Source: an uncultured Opitutia bacterium
GTDB lineage: Bacteria; Verrucomicrobiota; Verrucomicrobiia; Opitutales; Opitutaceae
Assembly (NCBI GenBank): GCA_903896015.1
Contig: CAITWF010000059.1
Span: 1 to 64,000 of the forward strand
Direction: 5' to 3'
Length of the DNA: 64,000 nt
Below are positions 26,534 through 33,330 of the stretch, one piece after another. Position numbers and translations under genes: made by a program. The stretch's first letter is position 1. Each line of letters opens with the position of its first letter. The notes beneath the pieces are model-generated. The model ran no database searches and was not told where the DNA came from. It saw only the letters and a list, made by a program, of their open reading frames with translations.

Positions 26534-27333
26534 GACCCATCCACCGCCTGTTCACCTTCATCGCGGTCGCGGCCCTCGCGGTGGCCACAGCTTCCGCCGC
26601 CGGCAGCGAGCCCGACACCCTCGCGCGCATCCGCCAGCGCGGCCGGCTCATCGTCGGCAGCGAGCTGGTCTTTCCCACGCTCAATTTCAAGAACCCGGCG
26701 ACGGGCCGCTGCGAAGGTTTCATGGCGGATATCTCGCGCGCGCTCGCACGGCAAATGCTCGGGGATGAAAACAAGGTCGAGTTTCACCAAACCGAGGACC
26801 AAACGCGCATCGATGAGGTGACGAACGGCGTCGTTGACCTGCTGATCGACACAGTCCCGATCAGCGAGGAGCGGGCCAAGATTGTCGATTTCTCCGACCC
26901 GACCTTCCAATCCGGCTCGGCGCTGCTCGTGAAAAAAGGCAGCCCGATCACGGACATCGATCATCTCCCGGCGCAAACCCGCATCGCGTGGGTGACCGCC
27001 AACCCAGACGTGAAATTCATCAAGGCAAAGGCGCCGGGCGCGACTTACCTCGAGTTCACCAAGAGCGCGGATGCCCTGGCCGCGTTGAAGGACGGACGCG
27101 CCGATGCGTTCACTCAGGTCGTCACGCACCTCTACCGGGCGGCGAGCGAGAACCCGGGCTATGTGCTCGTCGGTCGGTTCACCTCCAAGCCGTACGGCAT
27201 CGTCCTCAAGAAGGGCGACGCGGCGCTACGCGCCTACGTGAATGACTTCCTCGCCACCCTGCGCGCCAGCGGTGACTATGATCGGCTGTTTCAAAAATGG
27301 TTCGCGGCGTATGGCGGGAACAACGTGAAATGA
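26530..27333 (+). CDS. Amino-acid-type solute-binding protein (SBP_bac_3)
   Basis: 267 residues with a signal peptide (TFIAVAALAVATASAAG). The fold is that of family 3 periplasmic binding proteins: LARIRQRGRLIVGSE, then GFMADISRALARQML, then ISEERAKIVDFSDPTF, a VDLLIDTVP hinge strand, and a C-terminal helix LRASGDYDRLFQKWF. Family members bind polar amino acids, opines or related ligands for ABC transporters, or act as sensor input. No cognate permease is here. Its start and its stop both overlap neighbouring genes, so it is translated as part of the SBP operon. Confidence 0.88.
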   Translation: MRPIHRLFTFIAVAALAVATASAAGSEPDTLARIRQRGRLIVGSELVFPTLNFKNPATGRCEGFMADISRALARQMLGDENKVEFHQTEDQTRIDEVTNGVVDLLIDTVPISEERAKIVDFSDPTFQSGSALLVKKGSPITDIDHLPAQTRIAWVTANPDVKFIKAKAPGATYLEFTKSADALAALKDGRADAFTQVVTHLYRAASENPGYVLVGRFTSKPYGIVLKKGDAALRAYVNDFLATLRASGDYDRLFQKWFAAYGGNNVK

Positions 27334-28349
27334 TTCGACGGCTGACATTGCTGCGGCTCGGTTTTGCGGTCGTCACGGGGACGGTCGCGCTGGCTGACGA
27401 GCTACCCTCCTACGTGCCGCAGCCCGTGACGGTGCCGAAGGACGCACCGTATGTGCAGCCGGATGGATCGATTCTCATCGTCGGCAACGACGGGATGGAG
27501 GCGATGCTCCAGCGATTCAACGAACTGTTTATTCGCACGCATCCCGGCCTCAAATTCACGCTGCTCCTCAAGGGCTCGTCCACCGGGATGGGCGGGCTCA
27601 CGGCGAACGTGTCCGCATTCGCGCCGATGGGTCGCGACGCATGGCCCGTGGAGGTCGAGCCCTTTCGCCGTCTGTTTGGCTATCTTCCCATCGACATCCA
27701 CATCGGGCGCGACGGGTTCGCCGCGCCCGGCCGCAAAAATCCGCCGGCGGTCTACGTAAACGCGAAAAATCCGCTGGCGAGCCTCACGCTCGAGCAAGTC
27801 GCGCAGATCTTCACCACCGGCCAGCCCGGCGGCGATCTCACCCACTGGAACCAGATCAGCGCGCGCGGCGCCGAGCGCATCATCCATCCCTATGGCCCGC
27901 GCGACGACGGCGGTTTCGTAACGGCGCTACGCGCAGCCCGGATGCACGATCTGCCGCTGGCCCGCCGATACGAGGGCCTGGCCAAGTTTGCCGACGTCAT
28001 TCGCGCCGTCGCCGAAGATGCGAACGGTATCGGCATCACCGGGTATTTCGACGCGGCAGCCGTCCCGGCGGGCGTGAAGCGCCTCGCGCTGGCCGAGACG
28101 CCGGACGCGCCGGGGTCGCTCGCGAGTTACGATGACGTGCGCGCCGGGCGCTATCCGCTCGCTCCCTTCATCCGACTCTATGCCAATCAGGCGCCGGGCG
28201 CGCCGCTCGATCCGCTCGTCAGGGAATACGCCCGGCTCGCGCTTTCACGCGAGGGCCAGGCGATCATCGCCGCGTTGAAAGACACCGAGGAGGGCTATGT
28301 TCCCCTCACCGCCGCCGAGGTCGCCATCGAGCAGGCCAAGCTCCCATGA
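27330..28349 (+). CDS. Secreted PstS-like solute-binding protein, PSYVPQPV subtype (member 7)
   Basis: 339 residues from the ATG at 27330, which overlaps the previous stop. Lead LPSYVPQPVTVPKDAPYV after the signal peptide, then THPGLKFTLLL, FAPMGRDAWPVE, YVNAKNPLASLTLEQVAQIFTTG and REYARLALSREGQ. The RTWGQLG motif is reduced to LTHWNQISARG. The ligand loop is PRDDGGFVTAL. It shares the shortened middle segment with 25496-26533. This subtype may contact the SBP_bac_3 protein encoded between the two genes (inference from order only). Confidence 0.85.
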   Translation: MIRRLTLLRLGFAVVTGTVALADELPSYVPQPVTVPKDAPYVQPDGSILIVGNDGMEAMLQRFNELFIRTHPGLKFTLLLKGSSTGMGGLTANVSAFAPMGRDAWPVEVEPFRRLFGYLPIDIHIGRDGFAAPGRKNPPAVYVNAKNPLASLTLEQVAQIFTTGQPGGDLTHWNQISARGAERIIHPYGPRDDGGFVTALRAARMHDLPLARRYEGLAKFADVIRAVAEDANGIGITGYFDAAAVPAGVKRLALAETPDAPGSLASYDDVRAGRYPLAPFIRLYANQAPGAPLDPLVREYARLALSREGQAIIAALKDTEEGYVPLTAAEVAIEQAKLP

Positions 28350-29449
28350 CGACTTCGCTTCGAAAACTCAGTGGCCTCGCAGCGTTGGCGGCCTCGCTCG
28401 CGTCAGTGAGTTTCGACGCGCGCGCGCGCGGCGCAGAGCCGCCCGTCACGCCGATCGCGCGGGCCGACACCGCATTTGTCTCGTCGCTGCCGGGCTACGC
28501 GCCGCGCGAAAAAGTCTCCGGCACGATCCGGTTGTGGGGCCATGGGAGTTTCAAACACGACTTCATGGGCGGGCTCGTCGCGAAATGGATGGAAGGCTTC
28601 AATCGCTTCCAGCCCGATGTGAAGCTCGACAACCGGATGTATGGCACGGCGTCGGCGATCGGCGCGCTGCTTTCCGGCGCGGGTGATATCGCGCTGCTCG
28701 GCGAGGAAATCAGCCCGGCAGCCGCCGCGGCTTTTGAGCGGGCGAAAGGCTATCCGCCCACCGGCATTCAAGTCGCGACCGGAAGTCTCGACGTAAACTT
28801 CTTCGATTACGCGCACATGATTTTTGTGCATCGCGACAATCCACTCGCCCAGCTCTCGCTCGTACAGCTCGACGCGATTTTCGGCGCCGAGCATCGCCGC
28901 GGTGCGCCGAAAAACATCCGCACGTGGGGCGATCTTGGGCTCACCGGCGAATGGGCGGATAAGCCGATCCAGCCCTACGGCTGGAAAGTCGACGAGGACT
29001 TTGCCCTCTTCTTTCGCGAAGCCGTCCTGGCGAATTCCCATCGCTGGAATACCGCACTCAAGGAATTCGTCCACGTTACGCGGCCCGACGGCACGCAATA
29101 CGATCACGGCCTTCAAATCCTCGACGCCCTCGCCCGCGATCGCTTCGGCATTGCGCTTTCGAATGTGCGCTACGCCAACCCAAACGTGAAGACGCTCGCG
29201 CTTGGCGCCGGCGACGCCGGTCCGTTCTATCCACCAACGCCCGCCAACCTGATCGCGCAGACTTACCCGCTCGCTCGCATCATCCCCGCGTTCATCGATC
29301 GCGCTCCCGGTCAGCCGCTCGATCCGAAGGTGCGCGAGTTCCTGAGCTACATTCTTAGCCGCGAGGGGCAGCAAGCTCTGATCGAAGCAAGCGACTATCT
29401 TCCGCTCGGGGCGGACATCATCCGCGCCCAACAGGAGAAGCTAAAATGA
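28346..29449 (+). CDS. Secreted PstS-like solute-binding protein (array member 8)
   Basis: 367 residues starting within the previous stop. A longish N-terminal leader precedes LPGYAPREKVSGTIRLWG. ADIALLGEE-type motif (GDIALLGEEISP), VHRDNPLAQLSLVQLDAIFGAE, KNIRTWGDLGLTGEWADKP and REFLSYILSREGQ follow. The ligand loop is WKVDEDFALFF. The 3' end (29251-29397) has been copied almost exactly to 30464-30610, beyond the next gene. The stop overlaps the next start by ATGA. Confidence 0.86.
   Translation: MTTSLRKLSGLAALAASLASVSFDARARGAEPPVTPIARADTAFVSSLPGYAPREKVSGTIRLWGHGSFKHDFMGGLVAKWMEGFNRFQPDVKLDNRMYGTASAIGALLSGAGDIALLGEEISPAAAAAFERAKGYPPTGIQVATGSLDVNFFDYAHMIFVHRDNPLAQLSLVQLDAIFGAEHRRGAPKNIRTWGDLGLTGEWADKPIQPYGWKVDEDFALFFREAVLANSHRWNTALKEFVHVTRPDGTQYDHGLQILDALARDRFGIALSNVRYANPNVKTLALGAGDAGPFYPPTPANLIAQTYPLARIIPAFIDRAPGQPLDPKVREFLSYILSREGQQALIEASDYLPLGADIIRAQQEKLK
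29251..29397 (+). repeat. 147-bp repeat, copy A (inside SBP gene 28346-29449)
   Basis: This segment encodes IAQTYPLARIIPAFIDRAPG and the following RVREFLSYILSREGQ region of its gene. Aligned by eye it matches 30464-30610 at all but two positions (ccGcg/ccAcg and gAaggtg/gCaggtg). The near identity shows a recent duplication. Confidence 0.9.
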
Positions 29450-30450
29450 GCCGCCGCCTTTTCCTATTTTTCCTCCTTGTACGAGCCGCGGGTTTCGCCG
29501 CGCTGCCACCGCCGGAGGAGCCGACCGGCGCCAGCGGCGTGATTCGCATCTGGGGCACCGCAGAGCTCAAACCACTGCTCGAACGCTGGCAAAAAATCTT
29601 TCTGGCGAACCACCCGACCGCGCGCTTCGAGGCGCACCTCGTCGGCAGCGACTCTGGCCTGCCCGGGCTTTATACGCGCCGCGCGGACATCGCGCTCCTC
29701 GGCCGAGAGGCGACCGCCACCGAACTCAAAGCCTTCGAGTGGATCTATCGTTACAAACCCACTGCGATCGAAGTCGCGACGGGCAGTCTCGGCGTATCCG
29801 GACGTTCGCCGGCGCTTATCGTTTATGTGCATCGAGACAATCCGCTCACGCAGGTCACCCTCGCGCAGCTCGACGCGGCGTTTGGCAGCGAGCACCGGCG
29901 CGGCGCGCCCGAGAATATCCGGACCTGGGGCCAGCTTGGCCTCACCGGCGAATGGCGCGATCGACCGATTCACCTGTACGCGCCCGACACCGAGGAGGGC
30001 ACCGGGCGTTTCTTCCGCAGCGTCGTGCTCAACGACAGCCGGATGCTCCATTGGGAGCAACTGCGCGAATTCGCCGACACAAAGGGCACGCCACCGACTC
30101 ACGATGCGGCCCAGAAAATTCTCAACGCGCTTGCGCACGATCCGCTTGGGCTGGCGGTCGCCGGCGGGCGTCCAGCCGATGCTCGCACCAAGCCGCTCGC
30201 CGTGTCCGCCACGGACAAAAGCCCCTTTGTCCTGCCCACCCGCGAAAGCCTAATCGCACGTACGTATCCGCTTACGCGCGCTGTGTTCGCCTACGTCAAC
30301 CGCACCCCGAATGCGCCGCTCTATCCGAACGTGCGCGAGTTCCTAGACTGCGTCCTGAGCGACGAGGGACAGGCTGCCATCGCGCAGGATGGCAGTTACC
30401 TGCCTCTTTCCAGCGCCGCCGCGGCGGATGCCCGCGCGCCATTGCGTTAA
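29446..30450 (+). CDS. Secreted PstS-like solute-binding protein (array member 9)
   Basis: 334 residues, the shortest of the standard subtype, starting within the previous stop. After the signal peptide comes GASGVIRIWG, then ADIALLGREATATE, VHRDNPLTQVTLAQLDAAFGSE, ENIRTWGQLGLTGEWRDRPIHLY and REFLDCVLSDEGQ. The ligand loop is APDTEEGTGRFF. The C-terminus is shortened (SSAAAADARAPLR) and lacks the usual final E-Q-x-K-L motif, and the duplicated 3' fragment follows 13 bases later. The gene end may therefore have been remade by recombination. Confidence 0.84.
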   Translation: MSRRLFLFFLLVRAAGFAALPPPEEPTGASGVIRIWGTAELKPLLERWQKIFLANHPTARFEAHLVGSDSGLPGLYTRRADIALLGREATATELKAFEWIYRYKPTAIEVATGSLGVSGRSPALIVYVHRDNPLTQVTLAQLDAAFGSEHRRGAPENIRTWGQLGLTGEWRDRPIHLYAPDTEEGTGRFFRSVVLNDSRMLHWEQLREFADTKGTPPTHDAAQKILNALAHDPLGLAVAGGRPADARTKPLAVSATDKSPFVLPTRESLIARTYPLTRAVFAYVNRTPNAPLYPNVREFLDCVLSDEGQAAIAQDGSYLPLSSAAAADARAPLR

Positions 30451-30463
30451 CCTCGTTAAACTT

Positions 30464-30613
30464 GATCGCGCAGACTTACCCGCTCGCTCGCATCATCCCC
30501 ACGTTCATCGATCGCGCTCCCGGTCAGCCGCTCGATCCGCAGGTGCGCGAGTTCCTGAGCTACATTCTTAGCCGCGAGGGGCAGCAAGCTCTGATCGAAG
30601 CAAGCGACTACTA
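30464..30613 (+). pseudogene. Orphan 3' fragment of an SBP gene (147-bp repeat, copy B)
   Basis: A second copy of the 3' segment of 28346-29449, open in the SBP frame and closed by a chance TAG at 30611-30613. There is no start, so it is not a gene. It marks the left edge of the second array break, immediately against the 3' end of the minus-strand nucleotidyltransferase gene. Confidence 0.9.
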
Positions 30614-31342
30614 GAGTTGGCGAGGCAGACGTTTTTCCAAGAACGATCGGAGTTTCGGCAGCTTCTGACGGCCAAGCCCGGCGAAGAAGGCGCGAGCGTC
30701 GAGCTTCAATTCCTTGAATGCTTTCCGGGCCTTTTCTGCTGTGACTACGGTAAGCAAGCGCTCCAGAAATTCGATCAACTTGCGCTCCTCCATGCGTCCT
30801 TCGATTGCCGCCTTCTGGAGGTCTTCAAGGTAGGCCGGCAGCACCTGGGCGAGAATCGCGACGTGCCGGGCGTCCTGCCGCCCTGTTTGGGCAATGTCGG
30901 CGACGTTGGCGATCTTCGCCTGCAAGAGAGCAATCGGGCTGGGGACTTGGACGTGGGTTTCGCCCACCGCGACGGTATAAACAGGCTCGCGCAGTTCCTC
31001 ATTGCTGACGCCATGCACGTAGCGGAGCACTTCGATGAGAAGCGGACGGCCGTTGTGATCCTTGGCAATAACCACCCCGATTTCATTGGTCGGCGGCTTG
31101 ACCGGAAAAAATTGCGGCTTGGTGCCGGCCAGTTTGCCAAGAGCCTCCAAAGTCTCCCGGTCGCCGAGCACGTCCACGTCCCGCGAAACGAACGGCGCCA
31201 GTGCAGCCGTCCGTGTTTCGTAATACATGGCCCACAAGTTCACGGCCTGCCCGCCCACGAGAAGGACCGGCTCTTTCGTTGCCAAAAGGGGAGCGAAATC
31301 CTCGGGCGGACGTGGCTCGGCGTCAGACGGCAGCGGTGGCAT
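30611..31342 (-). CDS. Nucleotidyltransferase-fold protein of a toxin-antitoxin-like pair
   Basis: 243 residues from the ATG at 31340-31342 (MPPLPSDAEP); the open frame extends to 31459, but that part overlaps the upstream gene out of frame. Nucleotidyltransferase motifs are present: LLVGGQAVNLW and SRDVDVLGD, then a helical C-terminal domain. Proteins of this shape are found as AbiEii/MNT-like components of toxin-antitoxin or phage-exclusion pairs. The partner is the 133-residue gene that overlaps its start by 20 bases. It lies in the second break of the SBP array, on the opposite strand. Confidence 0.65.
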   Translation of the reverse strand: MPPLPSDAEPRPPEDFAPLLATKEPVLLVGGQAVNLWAMYYETRTAALAPFVSRDVDVLGDRETLEALGKLAGTKPQFFPVKPPTNEIGVVIAKDHNGRPLLIEVLRYVHGVSNEELREPVYTVAVGETHVQVPSPIALLQAKIANVADIAQTGRQDARHVAILAQVLPAYLEDLQKAAIEGRMEERKLIEFLERLLTVVTAEKARKAFKELKLDARAFFAGLGRQKLPKLRSFLEKRLPRQL

Positions 31343-31724
31343 GGGCGAGATCGAAGTTGACCATGCGCACAGCCCGTCGCGGCGAAGCGATGGAATTGCG
31401 CTGCTGAATCGCCTGCGGACTGGCCAGCGCCAAGTCGAGAAGCACCTGGTCGAACTCACGCTGCGCCCGTTTGAAGCGCGCCACCTGCGCGGCTGTCTTG
31501 AAAAGAGCCGGCATCCGTGGGGCTTTCTGCCAAACGGTCTGCCGCAGTCGCTCGGCTTGGATCGGTTCGCTCGCCCTTTTCTTTACCAGTTCTCGGGTGG
31601 CCTGACGCAGCAACGCCATCACGGTCGTATCTTCGCGACGGGCGATTTCTGCGAGTGCAGCCAATACGGCCTCGTGCTCGGCGAGACTTTGGCGACGCTT
31701 GGACTTTGAGAGTTGGTTAGGCAT
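31323..31724 (-). CDS. Putative antitoxin partner of the nucleotidyltransferase
   Basis: 133 residues, Lys/Arg-rich and helical. I do not recognise a named family. The N-terminal part (HEAVLAALAEIARREDTTVMALLRQATRELV) has the length and pattern of a small DNA-binding helical domain. It overlaps the nucleotidyltransferase gene by 20 bases, so the two are co-translated, which is the arrangement of antitoxin-first pairs. The C-terminal part (PRMPALFKTAAQVARFKRAQREFDQVLLD) could be the toxin-binding helix. The role is inferred from gene order only. Confidence 0.5.
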   Translation of the reverse strand: MPNQLSKSKRRQSLAEHEAVLAALAEIARREDTTVMALLRQATRELVKKRASEPIQAERLRQTVWQKAPRMPALFKTAAQVARFKRAQREFDQVLLDLALASPQAIQQRNSIASPRRAVRMVNFDLAHATAAV

Positions 31725-31749
31725 GACCTAAAGGTTGAATCAACCTCAG

Positions 31750-31961
31750 TCATTCAGGTGCGACAGGCAAGCCAATCAGAGCGAAAATATTGAAGCTCGA
31801 GCTGTACGAGATTCCCCTCGAAATGCACCAGATCATGTAGGCGATATCGAGCGCACCAACGATGATGAGCGACCCGCCTGCACTCAGTCCTTGAGCGTAG
31901 CGCTCTTCAGCCGGCAACTTGGCGTAGTGCTCCCAGAATCGCGAAGAAGCGAAGTGAGTCA
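31750..31961 (-). pseudogene. Decapitated RelE-like toxin joined to a membrane-protein tail
   Basis: The first about 20 residues (THFASSRFWEHYAKLPAEE) match the start of RelE/YhbR-family toxins and begin with GTG overlapping the antitoxin stop. After that the protein switches to a sequence with two hydrophobic segments (SLIIVGALDIAYMIW; FNIFALIGLPVAP) that has nothing to do with RelE. The chimera suggests a deletion that joined a toxin start to the 3' end of a membrane-protein gene. It is probably non-functional as a toxin. Confidence 0.6.
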
Positions 31962-32138
31962 CAGACGGCGGGTCTTCCCGCTACGATGCTCCAGCAATGC
32001 TTCGTCAGCGAGCGCATCAAGCCGACCAGCCGCCGCATCTCGTGCAATGTCGCGGTCCCACAGCCACGCGCGAACCTCCGCCAACTCTTCGTCGGTCAGG
32101 TTCTCGATAGCGCGCTCAATCTCTTGGACGGTGCTCAT
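31959..32138 (-). CDS. Small antitoxin of RelBE type, toxin lost
   Basis: 59 residues: MSTVQEIERAIENLTDEE, then LAEVRAWLWDRDIARD, AAGRLDALADEALLEH and a basic end. The E-I-x-x-A-I-x-x-L-x-x-E-E-L pattern and the AAGRLDALADEAL motif are those of the small antitoxins paired with RelE-like toxins. The toxin start follows with a 3-base overlap, but the toxin is truncated. The gene is short, so its identification rests on this motif and the pairing. Confidence 0.7.
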   Translation of the reverse strand: MSTVQEIERAIENLTDEELAEVRAWLWDRDIARDAAAGRLDALADEALLEHRSGKTRRL

Positions 32139-32249
32139 GCGGTGACCGTATTCCTAAGCGGGATGTCCGCAAGCCGGTCTTTTTGGCTAACGTTCTAATG
32201 AACCGCGCGCAGCGGCGGTTCGGGAAAGTGGGTTGTCCAACAAGCGTCC

Positions 32250-32298
32250 TGTGTCGCGCTACGGCGACACAGAACCCTCTGGGTTCGCCTCTTTTTTT
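32250..32298 (+). other. Two adjacent hairpins with a T tract
   Basis: TGTGTCGC...GCGACACA (about 32250-32271) is followed directly by GAACCC-TCT-GGGTTC (32272-32286), then gcct and a run of Ts. It has the shape of a plus-strand terminator, yet no plus-strand gene ends here; the nearest gene, 32312-32710, is on the minus strand. It may be the relic of a deleted gene. Confidence 0.45.
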
Positions 32299-32311
32299 AT
32301 CCGAGCTTGAG

Positions 32312-32710
32312 CTATCGGTCGATCATGAACCCTAAGGGCTCTTCGACTGCTATCCGCACAGGCTGGCCACCTTTCTTCGGCGGCGAATAGCGCCGTCGCA
32401 ATATCGATTGGCGCGCAGCTTCCCCAAACTCTTCGTCCGTCGTCTTAACGACCTGCGCTTCGGACGTCGTTCCGTCTTTCTCGACGATGAAGGCGATCAC
32501 CGCAGAAGCATCGATGCCGTTTTTTCGCAGCGCCATCGGCACAGCTGGCGGCTCAAGATGTATCGGATGAAGATACGACTTCAGCACGATATTTTCTCTA
32601 GCGTCGAGGTAGTCTCCGGTAAACGTCACAGAGTGCGGGGCCGGCGGTGTCGATGGGGAACTTGTGCATGCCGCCAGTAGCGCGATCACAACGAGAAGTA
32701 GGACTCTCAT
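32312..32710 (-). CDS. Lipoprotein with TonB C-terminal-like domain
   Basis: 132 residues. The N-terminus is a lipoprotein signal with lipobox LLAAC (Cys15), followed by a Ser/Pro-rich linker. Residues about 65-130 resemble the TonB C-terminal fold: ASAVIAFIVEKDGTTSEAQVVKTTDEEFGEAARQSI, then RRRYSPPKKGGQPVRIAVEEPLGF. It has no N-terminal transmembrane anchor or proline-rich spacer like true TonB, so it is a periplasm-facing, membrane-tethered TonB_C module. Its place inside the array break next to a TonB-linked locus may be coincidence. Confidence 0.7.
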   Translation of the reverse strand: MRVLLLVVIALLAACTSSPSTPPAPHSVTFTGDYLDARENIVLKSYLHPIHLEPPAVPMALRKNGIDASAVIAFIVEKDGTTSEAQVVKTTDEEFGEAARQSILRRRYSPPKKGGQPVRIAVEEPLGFMIDR

Positions 32711-33122
32711 AAAGTTTTTGCCGAACCATCAAGGTGTGCCGCGCCGCCAGGCGTCGGCACCGGCGGACGTTCCCAGCATACGCCGCATCGGATGTGCGTC
32801 TACCTCTATAGCGCGGCCCTTCGTCGCATTGCGATGGGCACCGACCACTTTTCGGCTACCATCGCCGCGAAGCGCGGCGGTTTGTCGGCAGAGCGCAGGT
32901 CTGCCGAAAACCTTAGCGTAGCGGCGAGTCCCCATGCGTTCGTTGTATGACAAATGGCACTATGTTTCATATCTTGCGAATTAACATATAGTTAGCGCCG
33001 GTGTCGGCGGGAACGTCGATTATGCCACTGAGGGTTAGTGGATCATATTCCAGTAGTCCTTCCTAGCCCGTGGGTTCTCGAAAATCAACTCCCGCTCAAA
33101 CTGAATATTGACCCGGCAGGAC

Positions 33123-33149
33123 TGATCCACCGCCCCTTTCGGTGGATCA
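33123..33149. repeat. Perfect 10-bp inverted repeat
   Basis: TGATCCACCG-CCCCTTT-CGGTGGATCA, with ten paired bases and a seven-base loop, about 100 bases upstream of the SBP operon 3 promoter. There is no T tract, so it is not an ordinary terminator. It could be a protein-binding site or a REP-like element. The sequence GTGGATCA also occurs once about 90 bases upstream (33037-33044). Confidence 0.7.
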
Positions 33150-33247
33150 GGTTCCGGGTCGTACGGACCATGAGCGCGCGAGCGAAAAGCGCCTCGAATT
33201 TTCGGAAGGTTCTGCGCCCACGTTTGCTCTGGGATACTGAATTTAAA

Positions 33248-33290
33248 TTCAGCGACTGTTCACCTGACGTTAAGCTCGATCAGTCTTAAT
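33248..33290 (+). promoter_or_regulatory. Triple 11-bp repeat operator and -10 before SBP operon 3
   Basis: The repeats ATTCAGCGACT, GTTCACCTGAC and GTTAAGCTCGA have cores at 33248, 33259 and 33270, 11 bases apart. CTTAAT begins 15 bases after the last core start (33285). The first gene starts at 33331. Confidence 0.8.
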
Positions 33291-33330
33291 CAATTTCGGA
33301 TCGATTAATCCCTCACCCCGTTATCTCCCC

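Larger units (their letters stand above)
32711..33330. other. Intergenic region before SBP operon 3
   Basis: About 620 bases. A minus-strand frame at 32729-32953 has the composition of non-coding sequence and is not called. A strong hairpin at 33123-33149 and the triple-repeat promoter at 33248-33290 are listed separately. I see no other gene. Confidence 0.5.

Noticed and set aside
32140-32300. Possible integron attC site near 32190-32245
   Set aside because: There is a CTAAC box, an inverted repeat (GAACCGC...CGGTTC) and a later GTTGTCCAAC, but the end boxes do not match the RYYYAAC/GTTRRRY consensus and no integrase is in view.
32729-32953. Small minus-strand frame of 74 residues
   Set aside because: Low-complexity basic composition, no ribosome site and no family resemblance, so it is treated as non-coding.
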